Source of the DNA: JBBPYR01 sp038199755
GTDB lineage: Bacteria > Chloroflexota > Ktedonobacteria > Ktedonobacterales > Ktedonobacteraceae
Direction of reading: 5' to 3'
Assembly: GCA_038199755.1 (NCBI GenBank)
Contig: JBBPYR010000276.1
Coordinates: forward strand, 1 to 5,935
Length of the DNA: 5,935 nt
This document shows, in pieces, positions 1 through 5,935 of this stretch. Both the position numbers and the translations under genes were made by a program. Positions within the stretch are counted from its first letter, which is position 1. Each line of letters opens with the position of its first letter. The notes below the pieces were generated by a model. That model made no database searches and had not been told where the DNA came from. It was given only the letters and a program-made list of their open reading frames with translations.

Positions 1-328
1 AATAGTAAGGATATCCCTCGTGGGCATCCTGTACCAATGGTTATCTTCGTGCCGCATTGCACCCTGAAAGGTAGCAAATTGAGTTATAGAGAGGGAACAC
101 TACGCAACACACTACCTATGTTGAACGATATCACATAATGTAGGGCTTTGCACAAAGATGACCCAGCCACTCCTATTCGCTCTTTTCTCTTTGCATAGAT
201 TTTGCGTCTATTATGGTATGTTGTCACTCTTTTGACACAAATTGAAACATGCAAGAAATTACAATAGAGAGTAGAAGAAACGTAACGCTCTCATTTGCAC
301 ACCTTGATCCCTTCTGTGAGGACACCAC
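1..328. other. Non-coding leader region upstream of the kinase gene
   Basis: No gene can be supported in this stretch. Frame 1 on the plus strand is open from the left edge to a TAA at 136-138 (45 codons), so the tail of an upstream gene is possible, but the peptide (with segments such as RGHPVPMVIFVPH) matches no family I recognise and an open frame of this length is not rare by chance. On the minus strand a frame could start at 57 behind an AGGG-like ribosome site and leave the window after 19 codons. This is equally unproven. From about 140 to 328 every frame looks non-coding and AT-rich, as expected of a promoter and leader for the kinase. No convincing terminator hairpin with a T-tract was seen. 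Confidence 0.5.
222..265 (+). promoter_or_regulatory. Candidate promoter/operator region for the kinase gene
   Basis: A perfect consensus -35 hexamer TTGACA lies at 232-237. A near-consensus -10 hexamer TACAAT lies at 260-265, but the 22-nt gap is longer than the usual 16-18, so the two may not work as a simple sigma70 pair. The -35 box is also the right half of a small palindrome, TGTCA-N6-TGACA (222-237), which could be a repressor or activator site. Placement about 65-105 nt before the kinase start fits a promoter. Activity is inferred only. Confidence 0.3.
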
Positions 329-1687
329 ATGGATAATTTGGTAAAGCTGCATGCACACAACTCAATAACAAACGGCAACCTCCACAACCACAAAAACGAT
401 GGTCGTTGCGGTAACTATATCCTGCTGCGAGTGCTCGGCAAGGGCGGCTTCGCAACCACATATCTCGGTTGGCATATCTATCTTGGAACGCTGGCGGCAA
501 TAAAAGTGCTTCATCCTCATCTGCATGAAGAAGAGAGGCAGCACTTTCTGCGTGAAGCTCGCACAATCGCCAATATCAGGCATCCACACGTAGTGCCCGT
601 CCTCGATTTCGATATGGGGCCAGCACCCTATCTCATCATGGCATATGCACCATTTGGCACACTGCGCGAGCGACACCCTTATGGCACCCAACTATCACCA
701 GAAACCGTGCTCGTCTACGTAAAGCAAATCGCGAGGGCCTTGCAGCATCTTCATACTGCTCACATTATTCATGGGGATATAAAGCCGGAGAACCTGTTAA
801 TCGGGCCGGATAAACGCATCCTCCTCAGTGACTTTGGGGTTGCTACCTATGTGGAGAATGATGACGCACCAAGCCCCAATCGAGGAGGGACATTCGCGTA
901 TATGGCCCCCGAATGCTTTTCTGGTCAAGCGTTCTTTGCCAGCGATCAGTACGCCCTCGGCGTGCTCGTCTACGAATGGCTCTGTGGGGAGCGTCCCTTC
1001 ATGGGCACAAAAGCGGAGATCGAGCAACAACATATCCAAGAGCAGCCTGTTTCGCTTCGTGAGCTTGCACCAACCGTTCCACCCACGGTAGAAGCTGTGG
1101 TTATGCGAGCATTAGCCAAACAACGAGCGCAACGTTTTCCTAGCGTCGAGGCCTTCGCACGCGCACTGGAAGATGCAATCGCCAGTACAGGACTCTACGC
1201 GGCCAAACCAACCATCATACCACAACGTTCAGCGCGAAGAGATACACAGGCATCCACACGAGTTGGCATGCAAGGACGTGGTACGCAAAATGGCGCGCAA
1301 CAAAGAAGAGGGCACCCTATAGCAATCGCACCTGCACCAACAAAAAGGAGAACAGCGATGATATCCTGGCAAGCACTAGCCAAACTTTTCGGCATAGATA
1401 TGCTCATCGGGAGCGCGGTTTTTGTAGTACTGGCCCTGCTGGGTTTTCCCACGCACTCGCCCTGGTTCTACGCCTTCCTTTGCTTGGGCGGCTTCCCGCT
1501 CATGGCTGCGGTTTGGACGAAGAACAAACTCATGTTTTTCTGCGCGAGTGGTATGCTTCTAGTCGCGTCCGTCGTGGGCGTTGCCTTTCAGTCGCAGATA
1601 GTGTTCGCGTCCGTCTACCTGTTCTTGTTCCTACTCTGCCTATTCGTCGCCCTGGCAGTTGCTAACAGGCAACCAAAACCGCACTAA
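329..1687 (+). CDS. Membrane-anchored eukaryotic-type Ser/Thr protein kinase (non-RD)
   Basis: This 452-residue protein should phosphorylate Ser/Thr residues of partner proteins from the cytoplasmic face of the membrane. The kinase domain spans about residues 30-285: glycine loop GKGGFAT (37-43), ATP-anchoring Lys59, helix-C Glu76, catalytic loop HGDIKPEN (148-155, Asp150, Lys152, Asn155), DFG (168-170), APE (193-195), helix-F Asp206 and Arg269. All catalytic residues are present, but the Arg before the catalytic Asp is Gly, making it a non-RD kinase. A basic, Ser/Thr/Gln-rich linker (about 290-345) leads to four hydrophobic helices (about 353-372, 378-396, 400-420, 423-446) with very short loops and no extracellular sensor domain. 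The start is well fixed: an in-frame TGA sits at 317-319, GTGAGGA (316-322) is a ribosome site 6 nt before ATG 329, and the next Met is residue 96. The gene is monocistronic here and its stop overlaps the convergent methyltransferase. The physiological substrate is unknown. Confidence 0.95.
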   Translation: MDNLVKLHAHNSITNGNLHNHKNDGRCGNYILLRVLGKGGFATTYLGWHIYLGTLAAIKVLHPHLHEEERQHFLREARTIANIRHPHVVPVLDFDMGPAPYLIMAYAPFGTLRERHPYGTQLSPETVLVYVKQIARALQHLHTAHIIHGDIKPENLLIGPDKRILLSDFGVATYVENDDAPSPNRGGTFAYMAPECFSGQAFFASDQYALGVLVYEWLCGERPFMGTKAEIEQQHIQEQPVSLRELAPTVPPTVEAVVMRALAKQRAQRFPSVEAFARALEDAIASTGLYAAKPTIIPQRSARRDTQASTRVGMQGRGTQNGAQQRRGHPIAIAPAPTKRRTAMISWQALAKLFGIDMLIGSAVFVVLALLGFPTHSPWFYAFLCLGGFPLMAAVWTKNKLMFFCASGMLLVASVVGVAFQSQIVFASVYLFLFLLCLFVALAVANRQPKPH

Positions 1688-2595
1688 GCCTGCGTCTCTT
1701 TCGAGCCGTCTGTAACTTTCTGTCCCCAGGCGGTAAGGTAGTACCAGACGGCCCGAAAATCGCTTTGACGCATCTCGATCAGCATGCGCTTATAGGTATC
1801 CTCAACCTCTTGCCGCGATGCAACTTTTGTTACTTCATAGAGGAAGGGTTGCAACAACTGATACGCCACAGTGAAGTCTTCACAGACCATCAAGTGAGCA
1901 TCAGTGTCCGCGGAAAAATCAATCACAAAGGAACGTTGCTGTATATCCGTGTAGCCCGCATCGCGCAAAAATTGTCCCAGCATTGGTGTAATACCAAGTT
2001 GGCGACTCTGGGGCGAAAAGCTCATAGCGACACGACTAAAGCTCTGGCAGGCCAACGCCGTTAGATGCTCAAAGGCGGGACTCGTGGTAATCGGCAATTC
2101 ACATTCCGTCAGGCGCATATATCCTTTTTCAGCGGTCACGCGAAAACACTCCTGCAACAATGGTGCCCAGGCGGTCTTCGCCATAAAGCCTGCCAGCAAG
2201 CGCGCATTCACAAAATCGAAGGAGGCATCGTCAAACAATAACGGCTTCAACGTATTCATCAACAAAAAGCGCACATTGTCGAAGCCTCCGGCCCGTGCAT
2301 TTGCCTGAGCATAACGGATGGTTGCCGAACTGCTATCAATACCCACTATTTCGCGATACTGATCGCCTCGGGCCGCCTCCAGAGCCCAGCCCCCTGGCCC
2401 ACAGGCAATATCTAAAACGCGCCGCAACTTTGCGGCATCGCTCCCCTCTGGAAAGGTATCCATCAATTGATTGAGCATCATATCTTGTCGCAATAAACGA
2501 GCCGTCTCCTCACCACTCTCGCCATCTAGCACATAGGTATTTTTCTCTCCCACAGACGACGACCCGCCAACCTCTATTTCATCAGACATCTGCAT
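1684..2595 (-). CDS. Class I SAM-dependent methyltransferase
   Basis: The 303-residue product has a Rossmann-type methyltransferase fold. Motif I is LDIACGPGG (61-69), the acidic residue ending strand 2 that should bind the SAM ribose is Asp87 (VGIDSS), and the post-motif region FDFVNARLL (126-134) fits strand 4. The N-terminal segment YVLDGESGEETARLL (21-35) resembles that of methyltransferase-domain proteins I associate with Ktedonobacteria. Residues 220-303 form a C-terminal helical extension, probably for substrate binding. The substrate (small molecule, lipid or quinone-like) cannot be told; no protein- or RNA-specific extra domain is visible. An in-frame TAA directly precedes ATG 2595, so only Met1 (2595) or Met3 (2589) can be the start. 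The ribosome site AAGAAGG sits 3 nt from Met1 but 9 nt from Met3, so Met3 (301 residues) may be the true start. The gene has its own promoter in the divergent spacer. Its TAG overlaps the kinase TAA. Confidence 0.88.
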   Translation of the reverse strand: MQMSDEIEVGGSSSVGEKNTYVLDGESGEETARLLRQDMMLNQLMDTFPEGSDAAKLRRVLDIACGPGGWALEAARGDQYREIVGIDSSSATIRYAQANARAGGFDNVRFLLMNTLKPLLFDDASFDFVNARLLAGFMAKTAWAPLLQECFRVTAEKGYMRLTECELPITTSPAFEHLTALACQSFSRVAMSFSPQSRQLGITPMLGQFLRDAGYTDIQQRSFVIDFSADTDAHLMVCEDFTVAYQLLQPFLYEVTKVASRQEVEDTYKRMLIEMRQSDFRAVWYYLTAWGQKVTDGSKETQA

Positions 2596-2598
2596 TTA

Positions 2599-2605
2599 CC
2601 TTCTT
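2599..2605 (-). promoter_or_regulatory. Ribosome binding site of the methyltransferase, bearing on its start
   Basis: Read on the minus strand this is AAGAAGG, a purine-rich Shine-Dalgarno match. It ends 3 nt before the ATG at 2595, which is tight, and 9 nt before the ATG at 2589, which is within the usual range. This favours Met3 as the initiator, although Met1 cannot be excluded. Confidence 0.6.
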
Positions 2606-2646
2606 TTCTTTTGCTACAGCTTTATGCTTGCATTGTAGCAAAAGAA
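2606..2646. repeat. Perfect 13-bp inverted repeat over the methyltransferase promoter
   Basis: TTCTTTTGCTACA (2606-2618) is repeated as its exact reverse complement TGTAGCAAAAGAA (2634-2646), with a 15-nt spacer that itself contains ATGC-tt-GCAT (2624-2633). One arm overlaps the -10 box and the other lies just upstream of the ribosome site. Neither strand shows a T-tract after the repeat, so it is not an intrinsic terminator. A DNA operator bound by a dimeric regulator is the likeliest role. A leader-RNA hairpin is possible only if transcription starts upstream of 2646. Confidence 0.7.
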
Positions 2647-2661
2647 TCACAACAAGGTCAA
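2632..2661 (-). promoter_or_regulatory. Sigma70-type promoter of the methyltransferase gene
   Basis: On the minus strand, TTGACC (2656-2661) and TACAAT (2632-2637) are separated by 18 nt. Each hexamer matches the consensus at five of six positions, and the -10 is preceded by TGC, giving an extended -10 (TGCTACAAT). Transcription would start near 2625, leaving a leader of about 30 nt. This is the best promoter-like signal in the window. Its -10 box is inside one arm of a perfect inverted repeat, which suggests regulated expression. Confidence 0.6.
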
Positions 2662-2781
2662 CCACGCGGATGGAAGGGCTGCTTAAGTATGAGACAAACA
2701 GGGCCGATAGGAGATAGTAAGGACGCTCACTTTCAGTAAGCACCTTGAGACCCAGCGGAATTTGAGAAAGGCGATCAGAAG

Positions 2782-5700
2782 ATGGTTGACGCTGCAACAG
2801 ACAAGAGAAATGAGGCAATCCCCACTCCCACTCCTCATCCACGGACAATTGGCTGGATAGGCACTACCGCACTCGCCATGGGAGGCAGTAATCAGAGCCT
2901 CTTTATCATTGGTATCCTTCTTCTGAGTCAAGGAAATGCAGCAGTTCCACTATTGATCGTAGGGCTGGTTTTGAGCTGGGCAGCAGCCTTTGGTTGGACC
3001 GAGCTGGCCGTCATGTTTCCCAATCGCGTTGGAGGCATTGCCGCTACCTGTGCGGAGGCATTTCGCCCATACAGTCCGGTGCTAGCAAACCTGACTGGCG
3101 TCTGTTACTGGTGGGGCTGGGTACCGACCTGTGGCCTAACGGCCATCTTATCTGCAACGGCTATTTCTAACTGGTATTTGCCCACCGTGCCCATTCCCTT
3201 GCTAGCGATCATACTGGTGGTGCTCTTCACCTGTGTGAATCTCTGTGGAGTGCGCTGGGTCACACGCCTGGCAATCCCCTGCGCAACCGCATCAGCACTG
3301 CTTGCCTTTCTCTCAGGACTGATCCCGATTGTCACAGGTCATGTGGACTGGCATCAGGCCCTGAACTTTCATCTCAGTACGCCTTTTCCTGGTTTCTTCG
3401 GTGGCCTCACCAGTGCGATGGCTGGTCTCTATCTGGTTGGCTTCGCGGCACCTGCTTTTGAGGCCGCAGCTTGTCATGTGGGTGAGACCGTAAATCCCGC
3501 CCGTAATGTGCCACGGGCAATGTTCGCCAGCGGCTTGATCGCGACAGCATTTTTTGTCTTCTTGCCCCTTGTCTGGCTAGGCACACTCGGCACACCTCCA
3601 CTCGAGGGAGACCTTTCACAGACATTAGGCCCAACCTTTGCTCCCCTATTTGGCAACCTGGCTCGCTCAGCCGCCATCTGGTTTATGATGTTCAACATGT
3701 TCCATGGCACCCTCCAGCCATTAGCGGGTGCCTCCCGCACGCTTTCACAACTCGCTGAAGATGGTCTGCTGCCACGTCTGCTGGCACTGCGCTCACGCAA
3801 TGATGTACCTTGGGTAGCGACAGTATTCACCGCAGGAATGGCGATTGTGTTCCTGCTCATCGGCGATCCCACCTGGCTGCTGGCAGCCGCTAATCTGACC
3901 TATCTCATTAGTATCTGTTTGCCCAGTGTAGCCGTCTGGCTGCTCCGTAAGAATGCACCCGACATGGCTCGCCCCTACCGTGCGCCGCGTGGTACTATTG
4001 TGCTCGGTTTATGTGCCGCCAGCATATGGGGAATAGCCACGTTACTTGGCTTTGAACAATTCGGCTTACCAACAGTGATTGCAGGTCTCGCGCTGGCTTA
4101 CTCAGGCTCATTCCTTTATGCCATTCGCCTCATCGCAGACCGACTTCGCGCTGGGCTGCCCATCTCTTTTCGTTCGCTGCATGTAAAGCTGACAGGTACA
4201 ATGCTTCTCGTCCTGCTTCTAGACGGCACAGGCTATCTGATCGCAGTAAGTACGATGAGCCAGCAGCAAACGGAACTTATTGCGGCCCTAGAGGATATCT
4301 TCGTTGCTGTGGCTATTCTGACAATCAGCGTTGGTCTCGTGCTACCCGGCATGGTCGCCCACGCAACTGGTGAGCTTGCCAGGGCTGCTGATAGACTCGC
4401 GACTGGCATGCTGTACGACCTTTCACGAGCTATGCAGGCACTTGAAGCGGGACGACTGGACGAGGCGCACGCACGGGTAGAGATATCACCTGTGATTGTG
4501 CAAACACGTGATGAGATTAGCACTATGGCAGCTAGCTTTAATACCATGCAGGAGCAGGCAGCACGGGCCGCCATAGCACTCAATGGTGCGCGTGAGGGGC
4601 TACGCCAGGCCCGTAATGCACTAGCTGCCAGCAATGCCGAGTTAGCGATGCTGGCAACCACTGACGCGCTCACAGGCCTACCCAATCGCGTGCTACTGCT
4701 CGAACGCATCAAAGAAGCTCTACCGCGAGCAGAGCGCGAGGGTTGTGGTATGGCTCTGCTCATGCTGGACCTCGACCGTTTCAAGGAGGTCAACGATACC
4801 CTCGGCCACCAACTCGGTGACCAGCTCCTGCAACAGGTCGGGGTGCGCCTGCGGCAAGCGGTTGAAGCCACGGAGACTGTGGCCCGTCTCGGCGGTGACG
4901 AGTTCGCTGTGTTCTTCGCAACCTCCGATCAGGATAAAGCACAACAGGTAGCTTTGCGGCTCAGTGCTGCCCTTGAGGAGCCGTTTCTGGTCGAGGGATA
5001 CCCTCTGCTGGTGGAGGTCAGCATCGGTGCCGCACTCTACCCTGCGCACGGTAGCGATCCCTTGACCCTGCTGCGTCGCGCAGATGTGGCCATGTACGCC
5101 GCGAAACAGCGGCATGAGGAATATGCGCTCTACGATGCTCAACATGATCAGAATACACCACGTCGCCTCGCCCTGCTCGGTGATTTGCGTAAGGCTATTG
5201 CCACGCAGGAACTGCGACTCTACTACCAGCCAAAAGCCGAGGTGCGTACAGGTCTCGTCAAGAGCGTCGAAGCCCTGGTGCGTTGGCAGCATCCTACGCT
5301 TGGCTTTATCCCGCCCGACCAGTTTATTCCACTGGCCGAGCAGACTGGGCTGATTATGCCCCTGACCCGTTGGGTGCTAGAAACGGCAATCCAGCAGTGC
5401 AGGCAATGGCTGGATAGCGGACTCGATATTGGCATCGCCGTCAATCTCTCTATGTGGAACCTACGCGACACGAACCTGCCAGATACCATCGCGGCCCTGC
5501 TCATGCGCTATAAGGTACCGCCTCACCTCTTATGCGTCGAGATCACCGAGAGTGCAGTCATGACCGACACCGAGCATACCTTGCAAGTGCTGAATCGCCT
5601 CTTCGCGTCAGGGATCCTCATCGCCATCGATGACTATGGCACGGGCTATGCCTCGCTGTCATATCTCAAGCGTCTGCCCGCCGACGAACTCAAAATCGAC

Positions 5701-5935
5701 CGCGCCTTTGTGCAACACGTGACAACCGACTCAACAGATCAGGCCATCGTGCGCTCCACCGTGGATATGGCTCATAGCATGGGCTTACAAGTAGTGGCCG
5801 AAGGGGTTGAAGATCTAGAGACCTGGAACATGCTAGAGACCCTCGGCTGTGATATCGTGCAAGGCTACTACCTCTCCCGCCCCGTACCCGCCCAGACCCT
5901 AGAACCCTGGCTCGTCGAAAGAAGAGCCACAACCG
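2782..5935 (+). CDS. APC-family permease fused to HAMP-like, GGDEF and EAL domains (c-di-GMP turnover), 3'-truncated by the window edge
   Basis: The frame is open for 1,051 codons and runs off the edge just after the EAL domain, so few residues should be missing. Residues about 22-452 form a full 12-helix APC-type permease: a glycine-rich first helix (AMGGSNQS, 32-39), helix 6 plus the family signature FEAAACHVGETVNPARNVPRA (226-246, split here as FEAAACHVGE and TVNPARNVPRA), and the helix 8 signature ASRTLSQLAEDGLLPR (317-332). Two further helices (about 468-489, 506-526) lead to a HAMP-like segment (about 520-590, with RDEISTMAASFNTM at 576-589), a signalling helix (590-625) and TTDALTGLPNR (626-636). 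The GGDEF domain (about 626-790) keeps Asp663, Asn671, Asp672 and GGDEF (704-708); the RxxD inhibitory site is EATE (695-698). The EAL domain (about 805-1045) keeps Glu830 (EAL), Asn888, Glu920/Glu923, Asp950-Asp951, Lys971, Glu1007, Glu1010 and Gln1027. Both cyclase and phosphodiesterase activities are thus plausible. Start: in-frame TGA at 2746-2748, AAAGG at 2767-2771, no earlier start codon. No clear promoter of its own was found. Ligand and net activity are unknown. Confidence 0.93.
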   Translation, partial: MVDAATDKRNEAIPTPTPHPRTIGWIGTTALAMGGSNQSLFIIGILLLSQGNAAVPLLIVGLVLSWAAAFGWTELAVMFPNRVGGIAATCAEAFRPYSPVLANLTGVCYWWGWVPTCGLTAILSATAISNWYLPTVPIPLLAIILVVLFTCVNLCGVRWVTRLAIPCATASALLAFLSGLIPIVTGHVDWHQALNFHLSTPFPGFFGGLTSAMAGLYLVGFAAPAFEAAACHVGETVNPARNVPRAMFASGLIATAFFVFLPLVWLGTLGTPPLEGDLSQTLGPTFAPLFGNLARSAAIWFMMFNMFHGTLQPLAGASRTLSQLAEDGLLPRLLALRSRNDVPWVATVFTAGMAIVFLLIGDPTWLLAAANLTYLISICLPSVAVWLLRKNAPDMARPYRAPRGTIVLGLCAASIWGIATLLGFEQFGLPTVIAGLALAYSGSFLYAIRLIADRLRAGLPISFRSLHVKLTGTMLLVLLLDGTGYLIAVSTMSQQQTELIAALEDIFVAVAILTISVGLVLPGMVAHATGELARAADRLATGMLYDLSRAMQALEAGRLDEAHARVEISPVIVQTRDEISTMAASFNTMQEQAARAAIALNGAREGLRQARNALAASNAELAMLATTDALTGLPNRVLLLERIKEALPRAEREGCGMALLMLDLDRFKEVNDTLGHQLGDQLLQQVGVRLRQAVEATETVARLGGDEFAVFFATSDQDKAQQVALRLSAALEEPFLVEGYPLLVEVSIGAALYPAHGSDPLTLLRRADVAMYAAKQRHEEYALYDAQHDQNTPRRLALLGDLRKAIATQELRLYYQPKAEVRTGLVKSVEALVRWQHPTLGFIPPDQFIPLAEQTGLIMPLTRWVLETAIQQCRQWLDSGLDIGIAVNLSMWNLRDTNLPDTIAALLMRYKVPPHLLCVEITESAVMTDTEHTLQVLNRLFASGILIAIDDYGTGYASLSYLKRLPADELKIDRAFVQHVTTDSTDQAIVRSTVDMAHSMGLQVVAEGVEDLETWNMLETLGCDIVQGYYLSRPVPAQTLEPWLVERRATT

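Noticed and set aside
1..138. Open frame from the left edge to TAA at 136-138, possibly the end of an upstream gene
   Set aside because: Forty-five codons without a stop is not rare by chance, the peptide is not recognisable, and the opposite strand is also open here. It is noted only in the description of the leader region.
146..157. CTTTG-ca-CAAAG as a hairpin or terminator
   Set aside because: The 2-nt loop is too small, the stem is short and AT-rich, and no T-tract follows.
1705..1752. Inverted repeat GCCGTCTG / CAGACGGC just after the kinase stop, as a terminator
   Set aside because: The 8-bp arms are 32 nt apart, there is no T-tract after the hairpin, and the whole repeat lies in methyltransferase coding sequence.
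2582..2931. Two overlapping minus-strand frames across the divergent spacer
   Set aside because: They would overlap the methyltransferase start, its promoter and the N-terminus of the permease. No ribosome site or family match supports them.
3474..3872. A 132-codon open frame on the minus strand
   Set aside because: It is antisense to helices 6-9 of the permease, which carry clear APC signatures. The Arg/Ser-rich translation has no family likeness.
4233..4871. A 212-codon open frame on the minus strand
   Set aside because: It lies wholly inside the HAMP-GGDEF part of the fusion gene. Its translation is a low-complexity run of Ser, Arg and Ala typical of an antisense shadow, while the plus strand encodes unmistakable GGDEF motifs.
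4720..5292. A 190-codon open frame on the minus strand
   Set aside because: It is antisense to the GGDEF and early EAL coding sequence, shows no recognisable family, and is explained as a shadow of the plus-strand gene.

Overview
This window probably comes from the chromosome of a Ktedonobacteria-like member of the Chloroflexota. That is an inference from protein style: a soluble-N-terminus Ser/Thr kinase with the 'GxGGFAxxYLGxHIYLGT.AAIKVL' type of N-lobe followed by several C-terminal membrane helices, and a methyltransferase opening with 'YVLDGESGEETARLLRQD'. No rRNA, tRNA, CRISPR array, insertion sequence or phage gene was seen.

Layout. Positions 1-328 hold no gene I can support and form the leader of the first gene. 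Positions 329-1687 (+) encode a membrane-anchored, eukaryotic-type Ser/Thr protein kinase. Positions 1684-2595 (-) encode a class I SAM-dependent methyltransferase that converges on the kinase, the two stop codons overlapping by 4 bp. A 186-bp divergent spacer (2596-2781) carries a good sigma70-type promoter for the methyltransferase and a perfect 13-bp inverted repeat lying across it. From 2782 to the right edge (+) runs one uninterrupted reading frame of more than 1,050 codons. It still lacks a stop at the edge, so it is 3'-truncated here.

That last gene is the main item of interest. It encodes a complete-looking 12-helix APC-superfamily (amino acid/polyamine/organocation type) permease fused to two extra membrane helices, a HAMP-like segment, a signalling helix, a GGDEF domain and an EAL domain. 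All recognisable catalytic residues of both the diguanylate cyclase and the c-di-GMP phosphodiesterase domains are present, but the usual RxxD product-inhibition site is not. The simplest reading is a transporter-like receptor ('transceptor') that couples sensing or uptake of a small molecule, perhaps an amino acid or amine, to c-di-GMP turnover. The ligand and the direction of control cannot be read from the sequence.

The three genes are not one operon: kinase and methyltransferase converge, and methyltransferase and permease-GGDEF-EAL diverge. Two of the three are membrane signalling proteins (protein phosphorylation and c-di-GMP), but nothing in the sequence shows a direct link between them.
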